DNA of 64,000 nucleotides, taken from the NCBI GenBank assembly GCA_031265355.1, contig JAISCT010000017.1, positions 1 to 64,000 of the forward strand. Reading direction: 5' to 3'. The DNA is from Oscillospiraceae bacterium. Its GTDB lineage: Bacteria > Bacillota > Clostridia > Oscillospirales > UBA929. The position numbers and the translations under genes are program-made. Below the pieces are notes generated by a model. It had not been told where the DNA came from. It did not search any database and was given only the letters and a program-made list of their open reading frames with translations. Of the stretch, positions 16,066 to 24,619 are shown one piece after another. Position 1 is the first letter of the stretch. Each line of letters opens with the position of its first letter.

Positions 16066-16362
16066 TTAAAAGACAAATTCCACGCTGCGGATGACGCCGT
16101 CCAGGGCCAGTTCGACGGCGTTCATGGCGCGCAGCTCCAACTGCTGCCCCCGCACGCGGACGACAACCTGCCCGCCATTTATGTCGATGGCCTCCCCGCC
16201 ATACGCCAAAATGCCCCTGTGGTTTTCCATCAGCAGCCGGCGGCAGCCCAGGATCTCCACGCGCGGCAACCCGGCTACGACGTCGACCGGCAGGTCTAGG
16301 AGATTGGCGGTCCGCTCCCACAGTTTCTGTTTCGGCGCGCGCGCCTCCGGGCCGCTCGGCAT
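16066..16362 (-). CDS. yqfC: Sporulation protein YqfC
   Basis: A 98-residue protein matching the small YabP/YqfC family: LDLPVDVVAGLPRVEILG, then MENHRGILAYGGEAIDI, then VRGQQLELRAMN. The family occurs only in endospore formers and includes forespore-engulfment related proteins; the role of YqfC is not defined. It is the first gene of the yqfC-yqfD-phoH-ybeY-dgkA-era-recO cluster, divergent from ylbJ, with the shared control region at 16363-16517. Confidence 0.93.
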   Translation of the reverse strand: MPSGPEARAPKQKLWERTANLLDLPVDVVAGLPRVEILGCRRLLMENHRGILAYGGEAIDINGGQVVVRVRGQQLELRAMNAVELALDGVIRSVEFVF

Positions 16363-16517
16363 AGCTTCCCCTCCCGTTTCCCGCGTTTTCGCCCGCCGTA
16401 GCGGGCCCTCTCCCCTATTTCTATGCCCCCGCCGAAAACATCATGCGCCGCCCGGCCGCATAGGTTAAGACAGGGGGCGGCCCGCCGCCCATGGAGATCC
16501 TTTGAGAGGGGGATGGG

Positions 16518-17684
16518 ATGATACGCCGGCATCTGCGAGAGATGATCACAGGCGTCTGTCTGCTGTGCGCTCTGGTTGGGTTTCTTTCCTTTCCAACCCA
16601 GGCCGCCGACGGCGCGCGGGAGGGGCTGACACTGTGTCTGGATGTCATCGTGCCGTCCCTGTTTCCGTTTTTTGTGCTCTCGGCCCTGCTCATCGAGCTG
16701 GGCCTGGCCGACTGTCTGGGGCGCGCGCTGGAGCGGGTCATGCGTCCTGTGTTCAATCTGCCGGGGGTCTGCGGCGCGGCCGTGGCGCTGGGTTTTTTAG
16801 GCGGCTATCCGGTGGGCGCGCGCACTGCCATGGCCCTGTATGAGAGGGGGCTGTGCAGCCGGCCGGAGACAGAGCGACTGCTGAGCTTTTGCAACAACTC
16901 CGGGCCGGCTTTCATCTTTGGGGCCGTGGGAGCCGGTCTCTTTACGAGCGGCCGCGCCGGGCTTCTGCTCTATCTGGCCCACGCGCTGGCCTCGCTGACC
17001 GTCGGCGTCCTGTTTCGTTTTTATCGGCGCGACGCCACGGCGACCGCGCGCGCTGCACATCGGCCCGCCGCGCCATGCGCGCGTTTGCCGCTGGCCTTTG
17101 TGCGCTCGGTCTCCTCCTCGTTTCGGGCGGTACTCGGCCTGTGCGCCTTTGTCGTCTTTTTCGCGGTGGCCGTGCGGATGCTGTTCCTGTTCGGCGTTAT
17201 CCCCGCCGCCGCGCGGGGTCTCGGCCGGCTCCTCGCGCCGCTCGGGCTGCGGGCCGACACGGCGGAACAACTGATCACGGGACTTCTTGAGATCACCTCC
17301 GGTCTCTGGCGCCTAGAAGGTTCCGCGGCTTCGATCGGCAGCCGGATTGCACTGGCGGCCTTTCTCCTCGGCTGGGCCGGTCTTTCGGTCCACTGTCAGG
17401 TGCTCTCCTTCATTGGAGAGAGCGGCCTGCGCACCTGGACCTATTTTGCGGGCAAAGCCCTGCACGCCTGCCTTTCCGCCCTCTACGCCCATCTGATGAT
17501 CGGTCTGTTCGGTTTTGAGGCCCCGGTGTCCGCCTATCTGACCGAGCAGATGGACGCCCTGGCGCGCCTAAAATTTCACGGCGCGCTCCGCCCCACCCTC
17601 ATCGCCGCCGCCGGCATCTGGCTCGGCTTTCTCGCCGTGGCCTGGCGCCTCTCCGCCCGCCGGCACCGGCATCCGGTGGTATAG
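16518..17684 (+). CDS. ylbJ: Sporulation integral membrane protein YlbJ-like (nucleoside-recognition fold)
   Basis: A 388-residue membrane protein with about eight hydrophobic helices. It has the Gate/nucleoside recognition pattern: GLTLCLDVIVPSLFPFFVLS, LGFLGGYPVGARTA, then LLSFCNNSGPAFIFGAVG near residue 120 (the conserved CNNSGPAF). YlbJ is a mother-cell-expressed sporulation protein in Bacillus needed for spore cortex formation; substrate unknown. ATG 16518 follows GAGAGGGGG. It is divergent from yqfC, so two sporulation genes share one intergenic region. Confidence 0.92.
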   Translation: MIRRHLREMITGVCLLCALVGFLSFPTQAADGAREGLTLCLDVIVPSLFPFFVLSALLIELGLADCLGRALERVMRPVFNLPGVCGAAVALGFLGGYPVGARTAMALYERGLCSRPETERLLSFCNNSGPAFIFGAVGAGLFTSGRAGLLLYLAHALASLTVGVLFRFYRRDATATARAAHRPAAPCARLPLAFVRSVSSSFRAVLGLCAFVVFFAVAVRMLFLFGVIPAAARGLGRLLAPLGLRADTAEQLITGLLEITSGLWRLEGSAASIGSRIALAAFLLGWAGLSVHCQVLSFIGESGLRTWTYFAGKALHACLSALYAHLMIGLFGFEAPVSAYLTEQMDALARLKFHGALRPTLIAAAGIWLGFLAVAWRLSARRHRHPVV

Positions 17685-18116
17685 TAAAGCGGCCCTACCG
17701 CAAGGCAACGTCATAAGAAGTGCTTACAAACGCAATTCCAGCGCCCTCACAATATCATGTCAGGGAGTACATGTCAACACTCTTTCCACAAAATTTTTTG
17801 AAGCATGTGGATTTTTTGTAGAAAAAATGCCCAGATTTCCACAAATTGGGCATTGCACAACAAAATAAATGGTTCACCGCAAATCGGTTCACCGTGGGCA
17901 ACAGGCTGCCGCGGCAGAGGATACCAATTTCGTGTGGGGGTCTGTGCAACTCACACAAAAATAGCGGCTTTGACGTTGACTTCAAAGCCGCCGTTTTTGT
18001 TGCGCCGCACTCGGTCATGCTTGCCGGCTGTCCAGCCAATATCAGCCCTTGCCGTCAGCGGCTGACAGCACTTGTACGGATTCGCCCGTCGCGGCGGAAG
18101 CGCGTCCCCTTTACGC
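17685..18116. other. Intergenic region without a supported gene
   Basis: Short frames exist on both strands but have no Shine-Dalgarno and no recognisable domains. The AT-rich first half (17750-17870) contrasts with the neighbouring coding DNA. It contains a good terminator at 17964-17998 and no tRNA-like fold that I could find. Confidence 0.6.
17964..17998 (+). terminator. Rho-independent terminator
   Basis: GCGGCTTTGA (17964-17973) and TCAAAGCCGC (17982-17991) form a 10-bp stem with an 8-nt loop followed by GTTTTTG. It reads on the plus strand about 280 nt after ylbJ and would insulate the downstream regulator gene; it may end a small transcript from the 17.7-17.9 kb region. Confidence 0.8.
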
Positions 18117-18177
18117 CATTTCACATTTACACTTGACAAAAGTGAAATTTTGTGATACAATTGTGAAAATGTGAAAC
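18117..18177 (+). promoter_or_regulatory. Sigma-A promoter flanked by inverted operator-like repeats
   Basis: -35 TTGACA (18133-18138) and -10 TACAAT (18156-18161) with a 17-nt spacer. CATTTCACATTTACAC (18117-18132), the near reverse complement of GTGAAAATGTGAAAC (18163-18177), brackets the promoter on both sides; extra GTGAAA/TTGTGA words lie inside. The symmetry around the core promoter suggests a repressor site, possibly for the downstream gene's own product. Confidence 0.75.
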
Positions 18178-18190
18178 AAAGGTGATATTC

Positions 18191-19495
18191 GTGCATGAAA
18201 ACAACAATACCGAATTTAAGCGGGCATACACCGACGATATAAAAAAGGCGGTGATGGCCTTTGCCAACTCGGAGGGCGGCGTGATTTACGTCGGGCGTGA
18301 CGATAGTGGGAATCGCTGCCCCTTAATCGACATGGACGGAACGCTGACACAGATCACCAACAGCATACGCGATGGACTGCTGCCCGACGTAACCATGTTT
18401 GTCCGGTACGAAGTGAGCGAGGGCGACATTGTTATCACCGTACAGGAGGGAACGCACAAGCCATATTTCCTGCGGGAAAAAGGCTTGAAGCCCTCAGGCG
18501 TGTATGTGCGTCATGGTGCGTCTTCAGTTCCCGCGAGTTTTGAGCAAATCCGAGAAATGATTAAGCTGACGGACGGCGACAGATTTGAAGCCGCCCGCTC
18601 TTTGACGCAGGATTTGACCTTTCAGGCGGCTGCAGAGGAATTTACGCGGCGCGGCGTGGCATTCGGCGAGAGTCAGATGCGGACGCTGGGCATGGTGGGC
18701 ACGGATGGGCTGTATACCAATTTAGGTTTGCTGTTGTCTGACCAATGCACCCACAGCGTCAAATTTGCCGTGTTCAACGGCACAAAAAAGAGTGAGTTTA
18801 AGACCCGTAAAGAAGTTGACGGCTCTGTTCTGAAACAAATGCGCTCGGCATTCGACTTTCTCGCTCTCTCCAACAACCTCGCGGCCACCTTTGCCGGCCT
18901 TGACCGCATTGAACAGTACGACTACCCGGAGGAAGCCATCCGCGAAGGGATACTCAACGCGATCATTCATCGGGATTACGCCTTTTCCGGCAGTATCATC
19001 GTCAATCTGTACGATGACCGCATAGAGTTCGTATCGCTGGGCGGTCTCATGTCCGGACTGCAGGTGGAGGATTTGTTCCTGGGCGTGTCTCAACCTCGCA
19101 ACGAGAAGCTGGCCAATGTTTTTTATCGCTTGAGACATATCGAGGCATATGGTACGGGCCTGCGGCGCATTTTGCAAAATTACGACGATTTTGAGGTGAA
19201 GCCCGAGATCACCGTGACCCACGGCGCATTTATGCTGACTCTGCCGAATATGAATTACGCCCGTCCACTCCGCTCCAAACAACGACAAAAACCACAACAC
19301 AAGGTCGTATTGGACTATTTGAAAAGCCATGCATTTATCACGAACGAGATCGTACAGGAACTTCTCTTTGTAAAACAGACGCGGGCCTACCAAGTGATCC
19401 GCGAGATGGCGGATGAGGACCTGATCGTCAAGTGCAGTCCGAGTCGGGACGATAACGAATATGTTTTGAAATACGCTTATCTTGATAACCCGTGA
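18191..19495 (+). CDS. AlbA_2/Schlafen-like ATP-binding regulator with C-terminal winged helix
   Basis: A 434-residue protein. The N-terminal AlbA_2 (divergent AAA-4) domain starts NNNTEFKR and contains VMAFANSEGGVIYVGRDDSG; the YVRHGASSVPAS motif follows near residue 110. The C-terminal half has a GHKL/HATPase-like segment (EEAIREGILNAIIHRDY, YGTGLRRI) and ends in a probable winged helix (NEIVQELLFVKQTRAYQVIR). The family is annotated as putative DNA-binding transcription regulators; some relatives act in phage defence. GTG 18191 has AAGGTGA five bases upstream; an in-frame GTG at 18182 overlaps that site. The promoter is flanked by inverted repeats. It is convergent with pcrA. Confidence 0.85.
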   Translation: MHENNNTEFKRAYTDDIKKAVMAFANSEGGVIYVGRDDSGNRCPLIDMDGTLTQITNSIRDGLLPDVTMFVRYEVSEGDIVITVQEGTHKPYFLREKGLKPSGVYVRHGASSVPASFEQIREMIKLTDGDRFEAARSLTQDLTFQAAAEEFTRRGVAFGESQMRTLGMVGTDGLYTNLGLLLSDQCTHSVKFAVFNGTKKSEFKTRKEVDGSVLKQMRSAFDFLALSNNLAATFAGLDRIEQYDYPEEAIREGILNAIIHRDYAFSGSIIVNLYDDRIEFVSLGGLMSGLQVEDLFLGVSQPRNEKLANVFYRLRHIEAYGTGLRRILQNYDDFEVKPEITVTHGAFMLTLPNMNYARPLRSKQRQKPQHKVVLDYLKSHAFITNEIVQELLFVKQTRAYQVIREMADEDLIVKCSPSRDDNEYVLKYAYLDNP

Positions 19496-19526
19496 AATTC
19501 AACGGACAATAGACGCGTTTTTGCCG

Positions 19527-21776
19527 CTACGACTCCACCGTCAGATACGGACCGGCGGATTTGTGCATCAGACGTTTGGTGCCTTTGCTGTCGAAGGCGA
19601 TCTCCAGCAGGGCGTCTCCGCCCATCGGCTGGGACGAGAGAACCATGCCGCGGCCAAAGACCGTATGGACGACCATCTGCCCCACTTGCAGCGGCGCCGG
19701 CGGCGCAGCGGCCGCTGCCGGGCGGGGCCTTGCCGATCCTGCGGCCGCTGCGGATTTTGGCCGGCCCCGGAAACCGGCGCCGCTCCGCGCGCCGGCGCCC
19801 TTGCCTGCGCCCGCCGCGCCGTCCGACAGGGCGTGCACCGGCAGCTCTTTGACAAACCGGGACACCGGGTTGTGCGCCGTCTGCCCGAAGAGCATCCGCT
19901 CATACGCGCAGGTGATGTACAGTTCCTCCCGCGCCCGCGTCATCGCCACATAGCACAACCGCCGTTCCTCCTCAATGGATTTTTCATCCTCCTGGCTCTG
20001 CCGGCCGGGGAAGAGACCCTCCTCGACCCCCGTCACAAAGACCACCGGGAACTCCAGCCCCTTGGCGGCGTGCATCGTCATCATAACCACCGCGTCGGCA
20101 TCGGCGTCGTAACGCTCGATGTCGGTGAAGAGCGCCACCTCGTCTAAAAAGCCCCCCAGCGTCGGCGTCTCCGCGTTTTCCTCGTACTGCGCCACATTGG
20201 ATTGCAGCTCCCACACGTTCTCAAGGCGGCCCGCCGCCTCTATCTCCCCTCGGTCGGCCCGCTCGGTGAGCTGCGCCGCGTAGCCGGTGCGCTCGACGAC
20301 TAATTTGTAAAAATCTGCCATCTTCAGGGTGGGCAGCGCTGCCGCGAGCATGCCGATCAGCGACGTGAAGCCCCCAATCGCCCGCGCCGCCCGGCTCAGC
20401 TCCGGATACTCGGCGGCCTCCTGCAGCACTGAGAAAAGCGGCCGGTTGTCCCGGCGAGCCAGATAGTCGGCCATCTCCACCGTCTTGTCGCCGATGCCAC
20501 GCGCCGGTACGTTGAGAATGCGCTTCAGCCGCACCTCGTCGTCCCGGTTGTGGATGACGCAGAGATACGCCAGTATGTCCTTGATTTCGGCTCTGTCGAA
20601 GAAGCGGACGCCGCCGATGATGCGGTAGGGAACGCCGTTTCGCCTGAACGCATCCTCCATGCGGTTCGACAAGGCGTTGAGCCGGTAGAGTACGCAAAAA
20701 TCCTTAAAAGGCCGCCCGCGTTTGACACCCTCCAAAATACGGCCGGCCACATAGGAGGCCTCGTCGCCGTCGCTGTAGGCGCTGTGGACGGTGACCGGCT
20801 TGCCGGAAGGGTTGTCTGTCCAGAGCGTCTTCCCCTTGCGGCCCCGGTTGTGAGCAATCAGATGATTTGCCGCCGTCAAAATAGCGCCCGTGGAGCGGTA
20901 GTTCTGCTCCAGGCGGATGACCATGGCGTCCGGATATTGCGTTTCAAACTGCAAGATGTTTTCGATCGTCGCGCCGCGGAACCGGTAGATGCTCTGGTCG
21001 TCATCCCCCACGACACAGAGGTTCCGCGTCCCGCCGGCGAGCATCGACGTCAGCAGATACTGCAGGTGGTTCGTGTCCTGGTACTCGTCCACCAGCACGT
21101 ACTGAAACTGGCGCTGATAATGCATACGAACCTCCTCAAAGTCCCGCAGCAATGTGACCGTATGCAGGATGAGATCGTCGAAGTCCAGCGCGTTGGCCGC
21201 GCGCAGGCGCTGCTGATAGACCCGGTAAACCTGGGCTATCTGCCCGTCGCGGAAGTCGCCGGTCGCGCGCGCCTCGTACACCGACGGGGTAAGCATCTCG
21301 TTCTTGGCCCGGCTGATGACGCCGAGTACGGCCTTCGGCGCGAGCCGGCTGTCCGACGGGAACAGCTCGCCCAAAATCAGCTTGATCACCCGTGCCGCGT
21401 CGTCGGCGTCGTAAATCGTAAACGAACGGGTAAACCCGAGACGTTCGATCTCTCGGCGCAAAATCCGCACGCAGGCGGAGTGAAACGTCGAGGCCCATAC
21501 GTCGCGGCTCCGGAGACCGAGCAGCCGTTCCAACCGCTCCTTCAGTTCCCCCGCCGCTTTGTTTGTGAATGTGATGGCAATGACCGCCCAAGGCGGCGTG
21601 CCGTTGCGGATGATCTGCGCAATCCGCTCGGTGAGCACAGTAGTCTTGCCGCTGCCCGCGCCCGCGAGCACAAGGAGCGGCCCCTCCGTATGCAGCACCG
21701 CCGCCCGCTGTTTGTCATTCAACCGCGCCAAAGCCGCCTGCCCCGCTTCACTCCGCCCAATGTCCTCTGTCAACAC
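19527..21776 (-). CDS. pcrA: ATP-dependent DNA helicase PcrA (UvrD/Rep family)
   Basis: A 749-residue SF1A 3'-5' helicase. Motif Q/I LNDKQRAAV and GAGSGKTTVL, motif II DEYQDTN, motif III GDDDQSIYRFRGA, motif IV RLEQNYRS, motif V TMHAAKGLEFP, motif VI VAMTRAREELY. The C-terminal tail has an Ala/Gly/Pro-rich linker followed by a Tudor-like fold (VGQMVVHTVFGRG), which in PcrA binds RNA polymerase. It starts at GTG 21776 behind GAGGAGAG. It acts in repair, removal of RecA filaments and resolution of transcription conflicts. Confidence 0.97.
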   Translation of the reverse strand: MLTEDIGRSEAGQAALARLNDKQRAAVLHTEGPLLVLAGAGSGKTTVLTERIAQIIRNGTPPWAVIAITFTNKAAGELKERLERLLGLRSRDVWASTFHSACVRILRREIERLGFTRSFTIYDADDAARVIKLILGELFPSDSRLAPKAVLGVISRAKNEMLTPSVYEARATGDFRDGQIAQVYRVYQQRLRAANALDFDDLILHTVTLLRDFEEVRMHYQRQFQYVLVDEYQDTNHLQYLLTSMLAGGTRNLCVVGDDDQSIYRFRGATIENILQFETQYPDAMVIRLEQNYRSTGAILTAANHLIAHNRGRKGKTLWTDNPSGKPVTVHSAYSDGDEASYVAGRILEGVKRGRPFKDFCVLYRLNALSNRMEDAFRRNGVPYRIIGGVRFFDRAEIKDILAYLCVIHNRDDEVRLKRILNVPARGIGDKTVEMADYLARRDNRPLFSVLQEAAEYPELSRAARAIGGFTSLIGMLAAALPTLKMADFYKLVVERTGYAAQLTERADRGEIEAAGRLENVWELQSNVAQYEENAETPTLGGFLDEVALFTDIERYDADADAVVMMTMHAAKGLEFPVVFVTGVEEGLFPGRQSQEDEKSIEEERRLCYVAMTRAREELYITCAYERMLFGQTAHNPVSRFVKELPVHALSDGAAGAGKGAGARSGAGFRGRPKSAAAAGSARPRPAAAAAPPAPLQVGQMVVHTVFGRGMVLSSQPMGGDALLEIAFDSKGTKRLMHKSAGPYLTVES

Positions 21777-21806
21777 AACTCTCTCCTCATCTTATCTCAA
21801 GTCGCC

Positions 21807-21833
21807 AAGAGGCTGTCGGTTTGACAGCCTCTT
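21807..21833 (-). terminator. 11-bp perfect hairpin after the zinc-ribbon/SPFH unit
   Basis: AAGAGGCTGTC and GACAGCCTCTT with a 5-nt loop, 54 nt past the stop codon at 21888 and upstream of the pcrA start. It lacks a long T-run but is well placed to end the SPFH transcript. Confidence 0.65.
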
Positions 21834-21887
21834 GCATCACAACAATGTCAGTCCCGCCCGCGGCGGGCGAAACCATCATAGGTCCCC

Positions 21888-23000
21888 CTATAAATTGCGC
21901 ACAAAATAGTAGAGCGCGAGCAGCGCAAGGCCGATGAGGACGGCGATGGCCACGCGCAACGGCGAGACGGGCGCCTTACCTCCCACCTTGCCGGTCTGAC
22001 CGTTGATCATAAACTGATATGTCTTGCCCCCGTACTGGAAGGACGAGAGCCACACGGGCAGCAACAGGTATTTGTAGGTGACGCTGCGATAACTCGTCTC
22101 CAGCCGCTCCACCGAGACCCGCGAGGCGTTTTTTCGGACGCGGACCTCCTCTCGGATGTGCCCCGTGAGCACGTTCCGGATGGCGTCCATCGCCCGCTTC
22201 CAAGCGTCTTTCAACCCGATGGAATATCGCTCGGCCACAAAGCCGGCCACAAATTCCGGCCGATAGGCCATATTGTCCTCGGTGTTAAACGGCTCGATCC
22301 GCGAGAGCAGCCCTGGCTCGTGCCGGTCCGTCGCGATCACCAACTGGTCGTTGATGAACTCCTCGTGCACGCCCGACATCTGGTACCAGTCGGTGATCAC
22401 CTTGGAGTTTCCATCCTTGCGCACCACCCGGTCGATGCCGTAGCGGCCGGCATAGCGGGAGGTCGTGTTGGCGTCGAATGTCCAGTAGGGCAGGTACACG
22501 CCCGTGAAGGACTCTGGCTTTGCCTTCTCCTTGGCCGCCTTGGGGCAGAAAATCTTTTTGCGGATCCACCCCACAAACAGGGATCCGGCCCGCTGGATGT
22601 CGACGCGAAACGGCACGACGCCGTTCGGCGCCAGCGTGTTTTTTCCTTTCTCCTCCATCACCTGGTTTGAGCCGCAGTACGGACACTCGTTTGAGATCAC
22701 CAGCGCATCGTACACCGACTCCGCGCCGCAGTTTTTGCAGATGACCGCTTTGATCTCCCGACCCCAGTCGCAGTTGCCCGTCTGCTCCGCCGAAGCGAAG
22801 TCCAGCTCCGCGGCCCGCGTCTGCTGATCGGGGGCGTATGTGATGGCCTGCCGATGCTCACAGAAAGGACAGTGCAGCCCGCCCGTCGCGGGATCATAAT
22901 CCATGGTGCCGCCGCAGGCCGGGCACTTTTTGTCGGTCTCATCCAAGGTTTTGGCACGAGCCGCCTCCGGGTGCATATAGCTGTAGTCGTTGTCCGCCAT
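21888..23000 (-). CDS. Zinc-ribbon membrane protein of the SPFH locus (YdjG-like)
   Basis: A 370-residue protein. The N-terminus carries paired zinc ribbons: CPACGGTMDYDP with CPFCEHRQ, then CKNCGAESVYD with CPYCGSN. The central region has the conserved FTGVYLPYWTFDANTTSRYAG segment ending near residue 180, and one C-terminal transmembrane helix (VAIAVLIGLALLALYYFV) anchors it. In Bacillus a comparable zinc-ribbon protein (YdjG) is encoded with an SPFH protein (YdjI) and PspA and works at stressed membranes. It is 6 nt after the SPFH gene, so co-transcribed. No PspA gene is in the window. Confidence 0.82.
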   Translation of the reverse strand: MADNDYSYMHPEAARAKTLDETDKKCPACGGTMDYDPATGGLHCPFCEHRQAITYAPDQQTRAAELDFASAEQTGNCDWGREIKAVICKNCGAESVYDALVISNECPYCGSNQVMEEKGKNTLAPNGVVPFRVDIQRAGSLFVGWIRKKIFCPKAAKEKAKPESFTGVYLPYWTFDANTTSRYAGRYGIDRVVRKDGNSKVITDWYQMSGVHEEFINDQLVIATDRHEPGLLSRIEPFNTEDNMAYRPEFVAGFVAERYSIGLKDAWKRAMDAIRNVLTGHIREEVRVRKNASRVSVERLETSYRSVTYKYLLLPVWLSSFQYGGKTYQFMINGQTGKVGGKAPVSPLRVAIAVLIGLALLALYYFVRNL

Positions 23001-23006
23001 GTTCCC

Positions 23007-24539
23007 TCACCTCCTGACGTCGTTCTCGTCAAAGACATCGCCGCACTCGGGACAGAACTTCGGCGCCTTAAAAGGATCCTCCGGTTCCCAGCCGCATTTG
23101 TCGCAACGGTAGGTCGGCGCGCCCGCCGGCTTTCGCGCGCCGCACTCTGCGCAGAACTTTCCCTTGTTTACGGTGCCGCAGACACAGGTCCAGCCATCCG
23201 CCGCCGGGGCTGGTTTGGGCGCGCCGCACTCGCGGCAGAATTTGCCTTGGTTGTCCGTGGTCCCGCAGACGCAGGCCCAGCCCGCCGCGTCGGCCGCCGG
23301 TGCGGGCGCCTGAGGCGGCGTTTGGGCAGTGGGAGGCGCCGCGTAGCCCTGCGGCGCGGGCGGCGTCTGGGCAGGTGGTGGTGCATAACCCTGCTGCATG
23401 GGCGGCGCTTGGATGGGCGGCGGCGCATAGCCCTGCGCAGGCGCCGGCGGATACCCGGGCTGGGGAGGGTACCCCGGCGGGGGCTGCGGCGCACCGGACG
23501 CCGGCGGATACCCGGGCGGAGGCTGCTGCTGCCCCATTGCAAACAGGTTCTGCGGGCTGGCTCCGCCGACGGACTGGGCCATGTTCATGCCGGCAAAGGC
23601 CAGCAGCGGACCCTGCGCCTCGTTCTTCGCGGCGTCCTGCATCGCTTGGGCCTGCGCGCTCACAAGGTGTGCCGCCGCCATCGTCGGGTCGCGAAACGCC
23701 GCGTTCCTTTGCAGCGTCTTGATCATCTGCTCGTCTTCCTCGGAGGCCGTCACGGAGTCGACGCCGAAAGAGACGACGGAGAGACCGCGCAGCAGGCTCC
23801 ACTTCTGCGAGAGTATCTCGTTCAGCGCGTTGGCGATGTCCATCGTGTGGGCCGGCAGCTCACTGTAGCGAACTTCCATGGCGGAGATCTTCGCAAACGC
23901 CGGCTGCAGGGCCGTCATCAGCTCCGTCTTCAGTTGGCTATCGATCTTCACGCGCCGGAAAATCTCCTGCACGTTGCCGCAGACGTTGGCATAAAAGAGC
24001 AGCGGGTTTGTGATCCGGTAGGAATATTCCCCGTGGCAGCGGATCGAGATGTCGACGTCCAGTCCGATGTTGCGATCCACCACACGGAACGGAATGGGGT
24101 TTGGCGTGCCGTATTTGTTGCCCATCAGTTCCTTTGTGTTGAGAAAGTAGACGCGCTGGTCCTTGCCCGTGTCGCCTCCGAAAGTGAAGCGCTTGCCAAC
24201 CGTCTTAAATGTCTCAACAAGGTTTGTCCCAAAGCTGCCGCCCCCCAGGAGGCTGGGTTCGGAGGAGGCATCCCAGACAAATTCGCCCGCCTCGGCGCAC
24301 AGCTCCACGACTTTCCCCTGGTCGGTAATGAGCATGCACTGCCCCTCGTTGACCGCGATGATCGAACCGTTCGAGATAATGTTGTCCTCGCCCTTCACAT
24401 TGACGCCGCGCCCTGTGGTTCTCTTCTTCCCCTTGACGGCCAGCACGTCCGCCTCCATGGACTCACAGTAGAAGTATTCGCGCCATTGATCGGCCATCAC
24501 GCCACCCAACGCACCCAGACCCGCTTTCAACAGTCCCAT
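23007..24539 (-). CDS. SPFH-domain protein with Pro-rich linker and C-terminal zinc ribbons (YdjI-like)
   Basis: A 510-residue protein. The SPFH/band-7 domain covers about residues 25-310 (MEADVLAVKG, GQCMLITDQGKVVEL, SEEDEQMIKTLQRNAAF). A Pro/Gly/Tyr/Gln-rich linker follows (repeats like PPPGYPP and QGYAPPP, residues 340-430), then three cysteine modules: CVCGTTDNQGKFCRECG, CVCGTVNKGKFCAECG, and YRCDKCGWEP with CPECGDVFDEND. ATG 24539 is placed 8 nt after AAGGAG. SPFH proteins scaffold membrane microdomains; the YdjI group is linked to PspA-type envelope stress. The last 60 residues nearly duplicate the tail of the EcsC-like protein at 1993-3003. Confidence 0.88.
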   Translation of the reverse strand: MGLLKAGLGALGGVMADQWREYFYCESMEADVLAVKGKKRTTGRGVNVKGEDNIISNGSIIAVNEGQCMLITDQGKVVELCAEAGEFVWDASSEPSLLGGGSFGTNLVETFKTVGKRFTFGGDTGKDQRVYFLNTKELMGNKYGTPNPIPFRVVDRNIGLDVDISIRCHGEYSYRITNPLLFYANVCGNVQEIFRRVKIDSQLKTELMTALQPAFAKISAMEVRYSELPAHTMDIANALNEILSQKWSLLRGLSVVSFGVDSVTASEEDEQMIKTLQRNAAFRDPTMAAAHLVSAQAQAMQDAAKNEAQGPLLAFAGMNMAQSVGGASPQNLFAMGQQQPPPGYPPASGAPQPPPGYPPQPGYPPAPAQGYAPPPIQAPPMQQGYAPPPAQTPPAPQGYAAPPTAQTPPQAPAPAADAAGWACVCGTTDNQGKFCRECGAPKPAPAADGWTCVCGTVNKGKFCAECGARKPAGAPTYRCDKCGWEPEDPFKAPKFCPECGDVFDENDVRR

Positions 24540-24619
24540 GATACCCACTCCTTACCATTAGATCTTCATCTTGATCTCTTTTCTTGTTCTCTTTATCTCT
24601 ATTATTTATTGTCGAATCT

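Noticed and set aside
20550..21824. 424-residue plus-strand open frame
   Set aside because: Antisense to the helicase core of pcrA; no start site or domain.
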